DNA of 64,000 nucleotides from Ignavibacteriales bacterium. GTDB lineage: Bacteria > Bacteroidota > Ignavibacteria > UBA10030. How positions within the stretch are numbered: the stretch's first letter is position 1; the number at the start of each line of letters is the position of its first letter. A model generated the notes under the pieces. It did no database searches. It was not told the DNA's origin and saw only the letters and a list, made by a program, of their open reading frames with translations. Both the position numbers and the translations under genes were made by a program. Shown here in pieces: positions 35,756 to 43,736 of the stretch. The stretch covers positions 62,001 through 126,000 of the forward strand of contig JAPLFQ010000030.1 of NCBI GenBank assembly GCA_026390595.1. Direction: 5' to 3'.

Positions 35756-36556
35756 TCATTTCCAGGTCAGTGCTGCGCTTCTCACATGCAACCTGCGGAG
35801 GCCGTCCGGTGGCAGCTCGCGCTTGAGCTCGGGATTCGAACCCGCCACCTGATAAGCCCAGTCAAACGTCACACGGAACGCCGTCACTTCCCTGACGCGG
35901 ATCTTCGCGAAATGGTCGTCCCACGTCCAGAGAACATAGGTATGTCCTGCGATGGCTTCGACTGATCTGGATGGCGACCAACCACCCGATGGAGCAACAG
36001 CGATCTCATACAAAGACTTCGTGTAGCCCATGTCCTGGACTTCGGTGTCGTCCCACACATTCAGGTAATAACGTCCGTTCGACGATTCGAAGAAGACATC
36101 GGTGAAATCGTCATTGTAGTCACCAACAGAATAGGTGGAGAAATCGTAGCCCGCGAGTTTCGGCGATGTGTGATAATCGCTCAGCTTCGTTCCGAATCCC
36201 TCCGGACGGGGAGTAGCATACACTAGGTCGGTGCTCAATTCGCTCTCATTGCCGTCGAAGTCATAGGCAGTCACACCGTAATAGGCCCGGGTTCCATTTG
36301 TCGCCCCATTATCGATGAAGGAGATTCCGACAACCGATCCGAGTACCTGGTACTTTCCATCATATCGGTCACTCACCCAGATTTTATATCCCGCCACGTC
36401 AGGCTCGGGATTGCGCAACCATGAGAGTTCAACGGCATTGTTCAAGGCGACGGCCCGGATCCCCTGAGGCGGGCTCGGCGGTGTTATGTCGAGATCGTAA
36501 GGGTGACGGCAACCGATGAGCACAGCAGCGGCGAGTATGATTCCGATTGTTTTCAT
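35756..36556 (-). CDS. Lipoprotein with fibronectin type III domain
   Basis: About 266 residues from ATG 36556, preceded by a strong ribosome site (GGAGGG). The N-terminus MKTIGIILAAAVLIGCRHP is a lipoprotein signal with lipobox LIGC. Residues about 25-115 form a fibronectin type III domain (PPQGIRAVALNNAVELSW; VAGYKIWVSDRYDG; YGVTAYDFDGNESELS). The C-terminal half is a beta-rich unknown domain with WSPSRSVEAIAGHTYVLWTW. It probably sits in the outer membrane or periplasm. It heads the operon that continues with the DUF4783-like protein, the NtrY-like kinase, pgeF and glmS. Confidence 0.82.
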   Translation of the reverse strand: MKTIGIILAAAVLIGCRHPYDLDITPPSPPQGIRAVALNNAVELSWLRNPEPDVAGYKIWVSDRYDGKYQVLGSVVGISFIDNGATNGTRAYYGVTAYDFDGNESELSTDLVYATPRPEGFGTKLSDYHTSPKLAGYDFSTYSVGDYNDDFTDVFFESSNGRYYLNVWDDTEVQDMGYTKSLYEIAVAPSGGWSPSRSVEAIAGHTYVLWTWDDHFAKIRVREVTAFRVTFDWAYQVAGSNPELKRELPPDGLRRLHVRSAALTWK

Positions 36557-36676
36557 GACATCCCTCCAAAGCAATCAATGGATACACAGCCAAAAGCACA
36601 AAGGCTGTGCCAGAATCACATAGGTCCGTTCGATGAATATTGACGGAAAAGAGCCAGGAGGTTGTACAAAACGACA

Positions 36677-36706
36677 CGGCCCTGTTCACGATAGTGTGCA
36701 GGGCCG
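36677..36706 (-). terminator. Stem-loop terminator after the pyr operon
   Basis: CGGCCCTG (36677-36684) and CAGGGCCG (36699-36706) form a perfect 8-bp stem with a 14-base loop. It lies about 40 bases after the pyrC stop on the minus strand and is followed by TGTCGTTTTG, a short T-run. It separates the pyr operon from the lipoprotein gene. Confidence 0.7.
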
Positions 36707-36747
36707 CATCATGGATATACTCATGACTTCTTACTGACTAACACCAG

Positions 36748-38031
36748 CTAAACGAAGAGCGCAACGCCATTGTTGATAATGCCGACGGCCTTTCCTTTCA
36801 GGCGATAGCCGTTGAACGGCGAGTTCTTCGATTTGGACAGCAGCTTCGCTGTGTCGACGACCCATTCCGCATTCGGATCGAACAGGGTCATGTTCACCGC
36901 TTCCCCCTCGGCGAACTTGATAACCGGAAGCGAAACGATCTTTCGCGGATTCGTGGAGAGTTTCTGAATCACCTCCACAAGCGTCAGGATCTTCTTGTGG
37001 TACAACTCCGTCAAGCTCAAGCCCAAGGATGTCTCCAAACCGACAATTCCGAATGGCGCTTGTGCGTATTCGACCTCCTTCTCGTCGATCGTGTGGGGCG
37101 CGTGGTCCGTGGCAATGGCATCGATCGTTCCGTCCTTCAGACCCTCGATCATCGCTTCGATATCTTCTTTGGTACGCAACGGAGGATTCATCTTGGTGTT
37201 TGTGTCAAAGCTGGCAACCATCGTTTCTAGCAAGGTGAAATGGTGGGGAGTAATCTCACATGTGATGTTCATCCCCTTTGCCTTCGCCTTCCGGACATGG
37301 TCCAGGGCGCCCCGCGTGCTGATATGTGCAACGTGGTAGCGCGCTTTCGGAACATAACCAAGAAGGATGATGTCACGTGCGACCATGAGTTCTTCCGCGA
37401 TCGGAGGTATGCCTGCCATTCCCAACCGCGTCGACGTGACGCCCTCATTCATACACCCGCCGTGCGTCATGGAGGACTCCTCGGCGTGCTGGATAACAGG
37501 GATACCGTACATTGAAGAATACTCCAGGGCGCGCCTCATGATCTCTGGACTGGCGATGGGGCTCCCGTCATCGGAGAAACCGACTGCGCCGGCCTGTGCG
37601 AGTTCCGCCATCGGCGCGAGTTCTGTCCCCTGCCGTCCCTTGGTTGCGGCACCGATTGGAAACACATCCACGACGCCGTTGCACACTCCCTTCCCCTTCT
37701 CGTGGACATAGCGCACAACCGACTCGTCGTCGATCGCCGGATTGGTATTGGGCATGCAGCACACCGCTGTGAACCCGCCTGCTGCGGCGGATGCGCAGCC
37801 CGTTTCAATGGTCTCCTTATGCTCAAACCCCGGTTCGCGAAGATGGACGTGCATGTCGATGAACCCGGGCGCAACGATTTTCCCGCGGAGGTCCACCTCC
37901 TCGAAGCCCGCGGCGAGCGCGATGCTTCCCGCGATGCGCTCAATGCGTCCGTCGAGAATCTGAATATCGACTGTTTCGTCCCTGCCCGACGCAGGATCAA
38001 TGAGTCTGCCGCCTTTCAAGAGAAGCTTCAT
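36748..38031 (-). CDS. pyrC: Dihydroorotase, class I type
   Basis: A 427-residue zinc amidohydrolase that closes carbamoyl-aspartate to dihydroorotate in pyrimidine synthesis. Motifs are GFIDMHVHLREPGFEHKE (metal His pair), CCMPNTNPAIDD, VIQHAEE, YHVAHISTRGALDHV and IATDHAPH (catalytic Asp). It belongs to the longer class I (AllB-like) dihydroorotases found beside pyrB in many bacteria. It lies 12 nt after pyrB and is the last gene of pyrR-pyrB-pyrC. Confidence 0.96.
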   Translation of the reverse strand: MKLLLKGGRLIDPASGRDETVDIQILDGRIERIAGSIALAAGFEEVDLRGKIVAPGFIDMHVHLREPGFEHKETIETGCASAAAGGFTAVCCMPNTNPAIDDESVVRYVHEKGKGVCNGVVDVFPIGAATKGRQGTELAPMAELAQAGAVGFSDDGSPIASPEIMRRALEYSSMYGIPVIQHAEESSMTHGGCMNEGVTSTRLGMAGIPPIAEELMVARDIILLGYVPKARYHVAHISTRGALDHVRKAKAKGMNITCEITPHHFTLLETMVASFDTNTKMNPPLRTKEDIEAMIEGLKDGTIDAIATDHAPHTIDEKEVEYAQAPFGIVGLETSLGLSLTELYHKKILTLVEVIQKLSTNPRKIVSLPVIKFAEGEAVNMTLFDPNAEWVVDTAKLLSKSKNSPFNGYRLKGKAVGIINNGVALFV

Positions 38032-38043
38032 AGATTCCTCTGC

Positions 38044-38964
38044 CTAATTTGATGTGCCCAGGAGATACAGCACCGCCATTCGAATCGCGACGCCGTTTGT
38101 CACCTGTTGAAGGATAACTGAGTGTTCACTGTCCGCAAGGTCCGCCGAGAGTTCAACGTCACGGTTAATCGGTCCGGGGTGCATGATCGTAATTGGACCC
38201 GGCGCCTTCGAGACTTTCTCCTTTGTGACGCCAAAAAACCGATGATACTCCCTGAGTGAGGGGAACAGGCCGCTTTTCTGCCGTTCCAACTGTATTCTGA
38301 GAACGTTCAGCGCATCGACTTCCGGGATGACATCCTCCAGCCGGTGATGGACTTGTACCCCGAGCTCTTCCAGTTCGCGCGGAATAAGCGTCGCCGGCCC
38401 GCAGACGGACACATGAGCACCCATAGTGATCAATCCATAGATATTCGACCGCGCCACCCTGCTGTGTGTGATGTCACCGACGATACAGACGCGCAACCCT
38501 TCGAGCTTTCCGAATTTCTCCCGGAGAGTATACATATCCAGCAAACCCTGCGTCGGATGTTCATGCCCCCCGTCACCGGCATTGATGACATTGGCATCAA
38601 CAACACGGGTCAGGAAGTGCGAAGAACCCGCCGAAGCATGACGCATGACAACCATGTCGATCTTCATCGCTTCGATATTCCGGGCGGTGTCTTTGAGAGT
38701 CTCCCCCTTGCTCACGCTGCTCGCAGCAGTGGAGAAACTGACCACATCTGCGGAAAGCCGACGCTCGGCGAGCTCGAACGAAATGCGTGTGCGGGTTGAG
38801 CTTTCAAAAAACAGGTTTACAACAGTTTTTCCCTGCAGCGGCGGGACTTTCTTGATCGGCCGGTCGAGGATTTCGCGGAACGAGACTGCCGTATCGAGGA
38901 TCAGCGAGATGTCTTCCTTCGACATGCCATCCAGCCCCAGGAGGTGGCGACTTTTCAGTTTCAT
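38044..38964 (-). CDS. pyrB: Aspartate carbamoyltransferase catalytic subunit
   Basis: A 306-residue ATCase catalytic chain, which forms carbamoyl-aspartate, the first committed pyrimidine step. Carbamoyl-phosphate binding FFESSTRTRISFELAERRL is intact, with HPTQGLLDMYTLREKFG, the aspartate-binding MRIQ-type region (LNVLRIQLERQ) and MHPGPINRDVEL. No regulatory pyrI is adjacent, so control is likely transcriptional through PyrR. Its ATG overlaps the pyrR stop (ATGA). Confidence 0.97.
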   Translation of the reverse strand: MKLKSRHLLGLDGMSKEDISLILDTAVSFREILDRPIKKVPPLQGKTVVNLFFESSTRTRISFELAERRLSADVVSFSTAASSVSKGETLKDTARNIEAMKIDMVVMRHASAGSSHFLTRVVDANVINAGDGGHEHPTQGLLDMYTLREKFGKLEGLRVCIVGDITHSRVARSNIYGLITMGAHVSVCGPATLIPRELEELGVQVHHRLEDVIPEVDALNVLRIQLERQKSGLFPSLREYHRFFGVTKEKVSKAPGPITIMHPGPINRDVELSADLADSEHSVILQQVTNGVAIRMAVLYLLGTSN

Positions 38965-39521
38965 CGATTCATCTCCTTTCCTTCATCATCTACGTCCACC
39001 AGATAGACCCCATCTTCCGGATCGGTTTCCGTCATCATAACCTTGATCTCCTGATTCAGCGATGTAGGGATATTCTTGCCGATGAAATCTGCCTTGATGG
39101 GGAGTTCACGATGCCCGCGATCGACCAGAACTAGCAGTTCGATCAGGGCGGGACGCCCCAGGTCCGTGAGAGCATTGAGGGCGGACCGAATGGTTCTGCC
39201 GGTGAACAGCACGTCATCGACCAGGACAACGACTTTGCCGGTGACATCAAAAAGAATCTCTGTGCTTTTTAACTGCGGTTGGTCGAGACGACCGCGCAGA
39301 TCATCCCGATAGAGAGTAATGTCGAGAATTCCAATCTGAACGGGCTTCCCTTCGATTTCTTCAATCTTCCGGGCAAGCCGGCGGGCAAGATACTCACCCC
39401 GCGTTCTGATGCCGACGAGGGCCAGGTTCTCCGTCCCTTTGTTCCTTTCCACAACCTCGTGGGCGAGCCTGTTCACCGTCCGCCGGAAACTGTCGGAGTC
39501 GATCGTTTTGGTTTTTGTCAT
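38961..39521 (-). CDS. pyrR: Bifunctional pyr operon regulator / uracil phosphoribosyltransferase
   Basis: A 186-residue PyrR. The PRPP loop VVLVDDVLFTGRTIRSALNA and LALVGIRTRGEYLARRLA are diagnostic. PyrR binds UMP and a leader RNA stem-loop to promote termination. The matching leader (binding loop, intrinsic terminator) lies directly upstream, so this copy very likely regulates its own operon. The ribosome site AAGGAG is placed just after the terminator T-run. Confidence 0.97.
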   Translation of the reverse strand: MTKTKTIDSDSFRRTVNRLAHEVVERNKGTENLALVGIRTRGEYLARRLARKIEEIEGKPVQIGILDITLYRDDLRGRLDQPQLKSTEILFDVTGKVVVLVDDVLFTGRTIRSALNALTDLGRPALIELLVLVDRGHRELPIKADFIGKNIPTSLNQEIKVMMTETDPEDGVYLVDVDDEGKEMNR

Positions 39522-39539
39522 ACATACTCCTTACTAAAC

Positions 39540-39690
39540 AAAAAAACCTCCAAATCCGCCGACATCGGAAAGGGAGGCAACTGCTATTCAAAACCGAAAG
39601 GTCAAAATGGGCTATCCCATTCCTGACTCTTCATTTCGCTTTTTGATTTTCTGCTTCCTTTCCTACCTCACCGGATAGGATTAAAGGATT
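39540..39690 (-). promoter_or_regulatory. PyrR-responsive leader: binding loop, hairpin and terminator
   Basis: On the minus strand the leader carries TCCTATCCGGTGAGGTAGGA (39661-39680). It matches the PyrR-binding loop core UCCnGnGAGG inside a short stem. A second hairpin AATGGG-ATAG-CCCATT follows (39606-39621). Then comes a terminator, CCTCC pairing with GGAGG before seven Ts (about 39539-39577), ending about 18 bases before pyrR. This is the architecture of PyrR attenuation known from Firmicutes. With UMP high, bound PyrR should favour the terminator. Confidence 0.8.
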
Positions 39691-39717
39691 ATTCAAAGAA
39701 CAAATACGCTCGCTGAT

Positions 39718-39746
39718 AATATACAACCGAAAGCAACTGAAAGCAA
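39718..39746 (-). promoter_or_regulatory. Promoter of the pyr operon
   Basis: TTGCTT (39741-39746) and TATATT (39718-39723) on the minus strand, 17 bases apart. Transcription would start near 39711, giving a leader of about 190 bases with the PyrR-binding loop 30-50 bases from the 5' end. It lies between the heme O synthase gene and pyrR, so the pyr genes are independent of the respiratory operon. Confidence 0.6.
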
Positions 39747-39786
39747 GATCACCCCCGCGGACGAAACCCCCGCCACACCCCGCGTA

Positions 39787-40686
39787 TCAGGCCACCCGAT
39801 CGACAATCATCAGCCCCACCAACACAGAAAGATAGATCAGAGAGGCAGAAAAGAGTCTCTTCGCGTTCGCGTTGCTGCGATCGATGTAAAGCCTGATGGC
39901 CAGCCAGAGAAATGCCAGCGATAGTATGACCGCTCCGACAAAATAGAGCATGCCGAGCATCCCGACCATCGTGGGCATGCAGGCCGCCGGGACGAGGGCT
40001 ATACAGTAGATCAGAATCTGACGACTTGAGGCTTCTCCACTGGGATCGGAAACGACCAGCAGCCTGTAGTTCGCCCTTGCATAGTCTTTTCGATACATCC
40101 ATCCCAACGCCAGGAAATGCGGCATCTGCCAGAAGAAGAGGATGCAGAACAACGACCAGGCGCCCATTGAAAGCTCCCCCGAGACGGCCGTCCAGCCAAT
40201 GAGCGGCGGGAGCGCGCCCGGGATTCCGCCGATAACCGTCGCAAATGGAGTGATCCGTTTCAGCGGAGTATACAGAAAGAGATACGTCGCGAGTGTCACA
40301 ACCGCGAGGAAGGCAGCGAGAAAATGCGTGAAGAGCAAGAGCTGCAGGACACCGAAAACTGATAGCATCGTGCCAAAAAGCAATACATGGCGCTGCGGAA
40401 TTCGTCCCGACGGAAGGGGCCTGTTCTCGGTCCGACGCATTTGGGCGTCAAGGTCGCGCTCGATGTACTGATTGAGCGCTCCTGCACCGCCTCCGACAAG
40501 GAGCGTCCCAAGAAACGCGTGGAGAACGACCGGATACTGAACAGTATTCCCTCCCGCAAGGTAGGCGCCGCCGAGTGCAGTGACAACTGATAGGAGTGTG
40601 AGCTCCGGCTTCGTCAAGACAAGATAGTCAACGAGCACGGAGCGACGGATAGAAACAGCGCCGGAAGGCACGAGACTCTCTTTCAT
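39787..40686 (-). CDS. ctaB: Protoheme IX farnesyltransferase (heme O synthase)
   Basis: A 299-residue UbiA-type prenyltransferase with about nine membrane helices. The first Asp-rich site is NQYIERDLDAQMRRTENRPLP and the second YRKDYARANYRLL. It makes heme O, the precursor of the heme A needed by the oxidase encoded upstream. No ctaA (heme A synthase) is visible, so it is encoded elsewhere or heme O is used. It overlaps the preceding cytochrome gene by ATGA and ends the long respiratory operon. Confidence 0.95.
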   Translation of the reverse strand: MKESLVPSGAVSIRRSVLVDYLVLTKPELTLLSVVTALGGAYLAGGNTVQYPVVLHAFLGTLLVGGGAGALNQYIERDLDAQMRRTENRPLPSGRIPQRHVLLFGTMLSVFGVLQLLLFTHFLAAFLAVVTLATYLFLYTPLKRITPFATVIGGIPGALPPLIGWTAVSGELSMGAWSLFCILFFWQMPHFLALGWMYRKDYARANYRLLVVSDPSGEASSRQILIYCIALVPAACMPTMVGMLGMLYFVGAVILSLAFLWLAIRLYIDRSNANAKRLFSASLIYLSVLVGLMIVDRVA

Positions 40687-42083
40687 TTCTGGGGAACCGC
40701 TTGACCAGAGATCGGGGGTTTTACTTCGGCGGGTCCGAGCTTCTTGAGAATGTAGCTGACGACCGAATCAGCCTCGGACGGCTTCAACCCCTGATTCGGC
40801 ATAGGCGGGAACGCCGGGTCTTTCTTCACGGGATTGAGGACGAATGCCATGATCTGGTCCTTCTTCCCTCCGTACTTGGGGATCACATCCTTGTAGGCCG
40901 GTCCGATTTTCTTCTGATCGAAAAGATGACAGGCAGAACATCGTCCGTTATAGATATCCTCGCCAGTGAGAGCGGCCACAGTAACACCGAGCTTTGATTT
41001 CAGTTCCTCGGTCGCGCGATCATATCGGTACGCCAAGAGGGCTGCCTGCGTGGTCGTCGCGTTATGAATCGCCACTTGATCGTTGACAGAAAGGACCGCT
41101 AATGCGACGGCAAGCGCGTACACAGCGGAATTCAGGTGCCGCAGATGTGAATCGCGCATGAACGCATAGACAAATTGGGCAGCGAGGAATACGAGAACAA
41201 GAGCGACGCCGGCAAATCCATATAACAAGCCCGAGAGTGACTCCGGAGGCAATAGGAGGATCGCCATCACGACAAGCACTGGGAGCGAGAGAAACGAAGA
41301 AGTGATAAGCCGGACGGCCACGCGACGCGCGATCAACTGTTGTTCGGGGTCGCCTCCCCTGCCCTCCCCACTCAAGCCGGAGAAGAAGTAGAGGATCCCT
41401 ACACCTGTCACACCTGCAGCCAGTGCTGCGAACTGGAGGACCCTGATCAGGACGTCGGGCGAAATGAAGAGCGCAACGATGGAATCTACGCCTCCCCAGG
41501 TCGACGGGTTCGTGGCAATGGTCATTGCGCTGACGAGGAGGAATGACGCTGCAACGAGAGCAATGACACCCCATCGTCCAGCTGCAAAATGCGAAGCCAC
41601 GGTTTCCTCAGAGTACCCATGGACTTCTTTGAGACCGTCCGCACCACGCGGCCGGTTCTCGAGAAGCCCTTCGTAGTCTCTCAGAACACCGCGCAGGCGG
41701 AACGTGTACTTATAGACATACAATGTCACTACCGCAATGAGAAGCAGGATGAATCCGTACGCGGCAAGCCCGACTGACATTGCCTCAGTGGACTGCAGCA
41801 CCTGGGCGAACACAAAAATGGACGAGAAGCTCGGCAGCAGAGCAAGGAAGACCGGGAGCGTCTTGTTGAACAAAGCGACATCGATGAGGTCTTTCGCAAA
41901 GCGCGTCTGTGCGTGGTTCCGTTCCCGCGTTCCCTTCCTGTTCATAGAGTATGAAAGCACGGATGAACCAAGCAGGAAACCGAGATACGGATAGAGTACA
42001 ATGGAGACCAGTCCTCCGATCAAAATGAGGACGTGGAAGTGTTCCACTGACTGGGGAATTGCGAGAGTTTTTAGCAGATCCAT
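40683..42083 (-). CDS. Polytopic membrane protein with C-terminal monoheme cytochrome c
   Basis: A 466-residue protein. About nine or ten membrane helices (first HFHVLILIGGLVSIVLYPYL) precede a periplasmic class I cytochrome c with CSACH near 381-385 and a likely axial Met in PAFPPMPNQGL. The membrane part has no family I can name with confidence; it recalls cytochrome-associated membrane proteins of Ignavibacteria and Chlorobi respiratory operons. It lies between oxidase subunit II and ctaB, overlapping ctaB. As subunit II here lacks its own heme c, this protein could carry electrons from ACIII to CuA, an inference from position. Confidence 0.8.
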   Translation of the reverse strand: MDLLKTLAIPQSVEHFHVLILIGGLVSIVLYPYLGFLLGSSVLSYSMNRKGTRERNHAQTRFAKDLIDVALFNKTLPVFLALLPSFSSIFVFAQVLQSTEAMSVGLAAYGFILLLIAVVTLYVYKYTFRLRGVLRDYEGLLENRPRGADGLKEVHGYSEETVASHFAAGRWGVIALVAASFLLVSAMTIATNPSTWGGVDSIVALFISPDVLIRVLQFAALAAGVTGVGILYFFSGLSGEGRGGDPEQQLIARRVAVRLITSSFLSLPVLVVMAILLLPPESLSGLLYGFAGVALVLVFLAAQFVYAFMRDSHLRHLNSAVYALAVALAVLSVNDQVAIHNATTTQAALLAYRYDRATEELKSKLGVTVAALTGEDIYNGRCSACHLFDQKKIGPAYKDVIPKYGGKKDQIMAFVLNPVKKDPAFPPMPNQGLKPSEADSVVSYILKKLGPAEVKPPISGQAVPQK

Positions 42084-42123
42084 CGTGCGTGTTCTTGGAT
42101 GTGATCCTCGTGAGACAGAGGGT

Positions 42124-42774
42124 CTATTGTGGCCGAGTCAGGAGCGGCTTATACAGCTTTGACTGCCCCTCGGAGATCTTTTTGTACCACCCCTCAAAAG
42201 AGGCAGAGTCCATTGAAATCACTTTGTTGTACATATACGAATGCCGCAGGCCGCAGTATTCCGCGCAGGCAACGTCATACTCGGCGACTTTGTTGGTCTT
42301 GAACCACATGGTGTTCTCCCTGTTCGGGATCACATCCCTCTTGATCCTGAACGAAGGGATAAAGAACGAATGGTTGACATCAAGAGAATGCAGCGTCACC
42401 TTGATAGGCGTATTCACGGGGACGTAGAACGTATCTGCCCGAACGCCGTTGGGATACTCGAATGTCCATGACCACATCTGTGCGGTGACTTTGATGGGGA
42501 CAGCGTCGCCGGGGATATTCGTCTGATCCAGATATCCCTTCCATCCCATATAGAACATTCCCATGAACAGCACAAGCGGGATGACAGTCCACACCACCTC
42601 GAGGGTGACGTTTCCCTCGATGTTCACAGGATGAGGATTTCTCTTTCGGCTGTAGCGTACGAGAAAAAATACCATAAACGCCAAAATACCGAGGAGAACC
42701 AGCGCGGAGATGCCGACGATCGACAAAAACGTTGCATCAACGGAGTCGGAAAATGGTGAAGTTCCTTGGAACAT
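42124..42774 (-). CDS. coxB: Cytochrome c oxidase subunit II
   Basis: A 216-residue subunit II with two N-terminal membrane helices and a periplasmic CuA domain. Copper ligands are complete: His in DVNHSFFIPSF, then CAEYCGLRHSYM with two Cys, Glu, His and Met. The aromatic electron-entry site is AQMWSWTFEYPNG. No heme c domain is fused, so the enzyme is not a caa3 type in the strict sense. It is followed by the membrane cytochrome c gene, which may supply that function. Confidence 0.96.
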   Translation of the reverse strand: MFQGTSPFSDSVDATFLSIVGISALVLLGILAFMVFFLVRYSRKRNPHPVNIEGNVTLEVVWTVIPLVLFMGMFYMGWKGYLDQTNIPGDAVPIKVTAQMWSWTFEYPNGVRADTFYVPVNTPIKVTLHSLDVNHSFFIPSFRIKRDVIPNRENTMWFKTNKVAEYDVACAEYCGLRHSYMYNKVISMDSASFEGWYKKISEGQSKLYKPLLTRPQ

Positions 42775-42786
42775 TCGTAGTCATCC

Positions 42787-43089
42787 TCAATGAAACGCGT
42801 AATCAAAAAAGGTCAAGACAAAGAAAATCAGAAGCACGAGGCCTGATACCGAAGCAAAAAGTCGGAACGTACGGTCCTCGAACCGGAGGTGCATAAACAC
42901 GCTCAGGACAAGAAAACCCTTGATGGAGGCGATCGCTAGCGCCGTGACAATAATCCACCGTCCCAATTCGAGCCCCGCGAGGGCGACAGTGGTTCCGGTC
43001 AAAACCATGAGACCGGCCCAGAGCAGAATATACTGTCCGTAGCCGACCACGTGGACTTCGTGCGAGTGCTGATTGGCGTTTTCTGTCAT
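42787..43089 (-). CDS. coxD: Cytochrome c oxidase subunit IV
   Basis: A 100-residue protein with three membrane helices (QYILLWAGLMVLTGTTVALAG; IVTALAIASIKGFLVLSVFM; LFASVSGLVLLIFFVLTF), the prokaryotic COX4/CyoD pattern including HLRFE between helices two and three. It stabilises the oxidase. It lies between subunits III and II, close to both. Confidence 0.9.
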   Translation of the reverse strand: MTENANQHSHEVHVVGYGQYILLWAGLMVLTGTTVALAGLELGRWIIVTALAIASIKGFLVLSVFMHLRFEDRTFRLFASVSGLVLLIFFVLTFFDYAFH

Positions 43090-43098
43090 ACGTTGCGC

Positions 43099-43728
43099 CT
43101 AATGGACGAGATAAAAGAGTGGAAAAAGAAAAATCCAGATAATGTCGACGAGGTGCCAGTACAGCGCTCCTGCCTCGAGCTTGACGAACGAATCTTTCGT
43201 GATGATATCCCGCTGGATGAATCGCATGATAACAGCCAGTACAATTGCACCGATAATGACGTGGAGAGCGTGCAAACCCGTCATCACAAAGTACAGTCCA
43301 AAATAGAGGATCTCTCCCTGGGGCTTCGTCAATAATTCCGGGGATTGCGGATACAGACCGACGGAGAACTTGTGACTCCACTCGAAATACTTGTTGACGA
43401 GAAACAAGAGTGCCAGGGCAATCGTGATGCCGATCAGAAGCAGCGACAGCTTCTTGTTTCCGCGCTGGATCGCGGTGATCGACATCGCCACCGTAAGGCT
43501 GCTCGTCAGAAGCACCATGGTGTTGATGGTGCCCACGAGCGTATCGAGTTCCTTCGAGCCAAGTTCAAATTCTGCCTGGTGCGAGAATCGATACACGGCA
43601 TAGATCACGAACAGACCGCCGAACAAGATGAGCTCGGTAAAAAGGAACAGCCACATGCCCATCTTCGAGCCGTAATCGTCCCGATGCACGTGTCCCTCTG
43701 CATGCGCTCCTACTGCCGTACTGGTCAA
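43099..43728 (-). CDS. coxC: Cytochrome c oxidase subunit III
   Basis: A 209-residue subunit III with five membrane helices. Motifs KMGMWLFLFTELILFGGLF, FVMTGLHALHVIIGAIVLAV and GALYWHLVDIIWIFLFPLFYL are diagnostic. It lacks the first two helices of the mitochondrial form, as is usual for five-helix bacterial versions. It starts 8 nt after subunit I stops. Confidence 0.96.
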   Translation of the reverse strand: MTSTAVGAHAEGHVHRDDYGSKMGMWLFLFTELILFGGLFVIYAVYRFSHQAEFELGSKELDTLVGTINTMVLLTSSLTVAMSITAIQRGNKKLSLLLIGITIALALLFLVNKYFEWSHKFSVGLYPQSPELLTKPQGEILYFGLYFVMTGLHALHVIIGAIVLAVIMRFIQRDIITKDSFVKLEAGALYWHLVDIIWIFLFPLFYLVH

Positions 43729-43736
43729 ACTTCCTC

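Noticed and set aside
36597-36612. Sigma-54-like sequence TGGCACAGCCTTTGTG upstream of the lipoprotein gene
   Set aside because: The -24 block is perfect but the essential -12 GC reads GT, so the promoter is doubtful without mapping.
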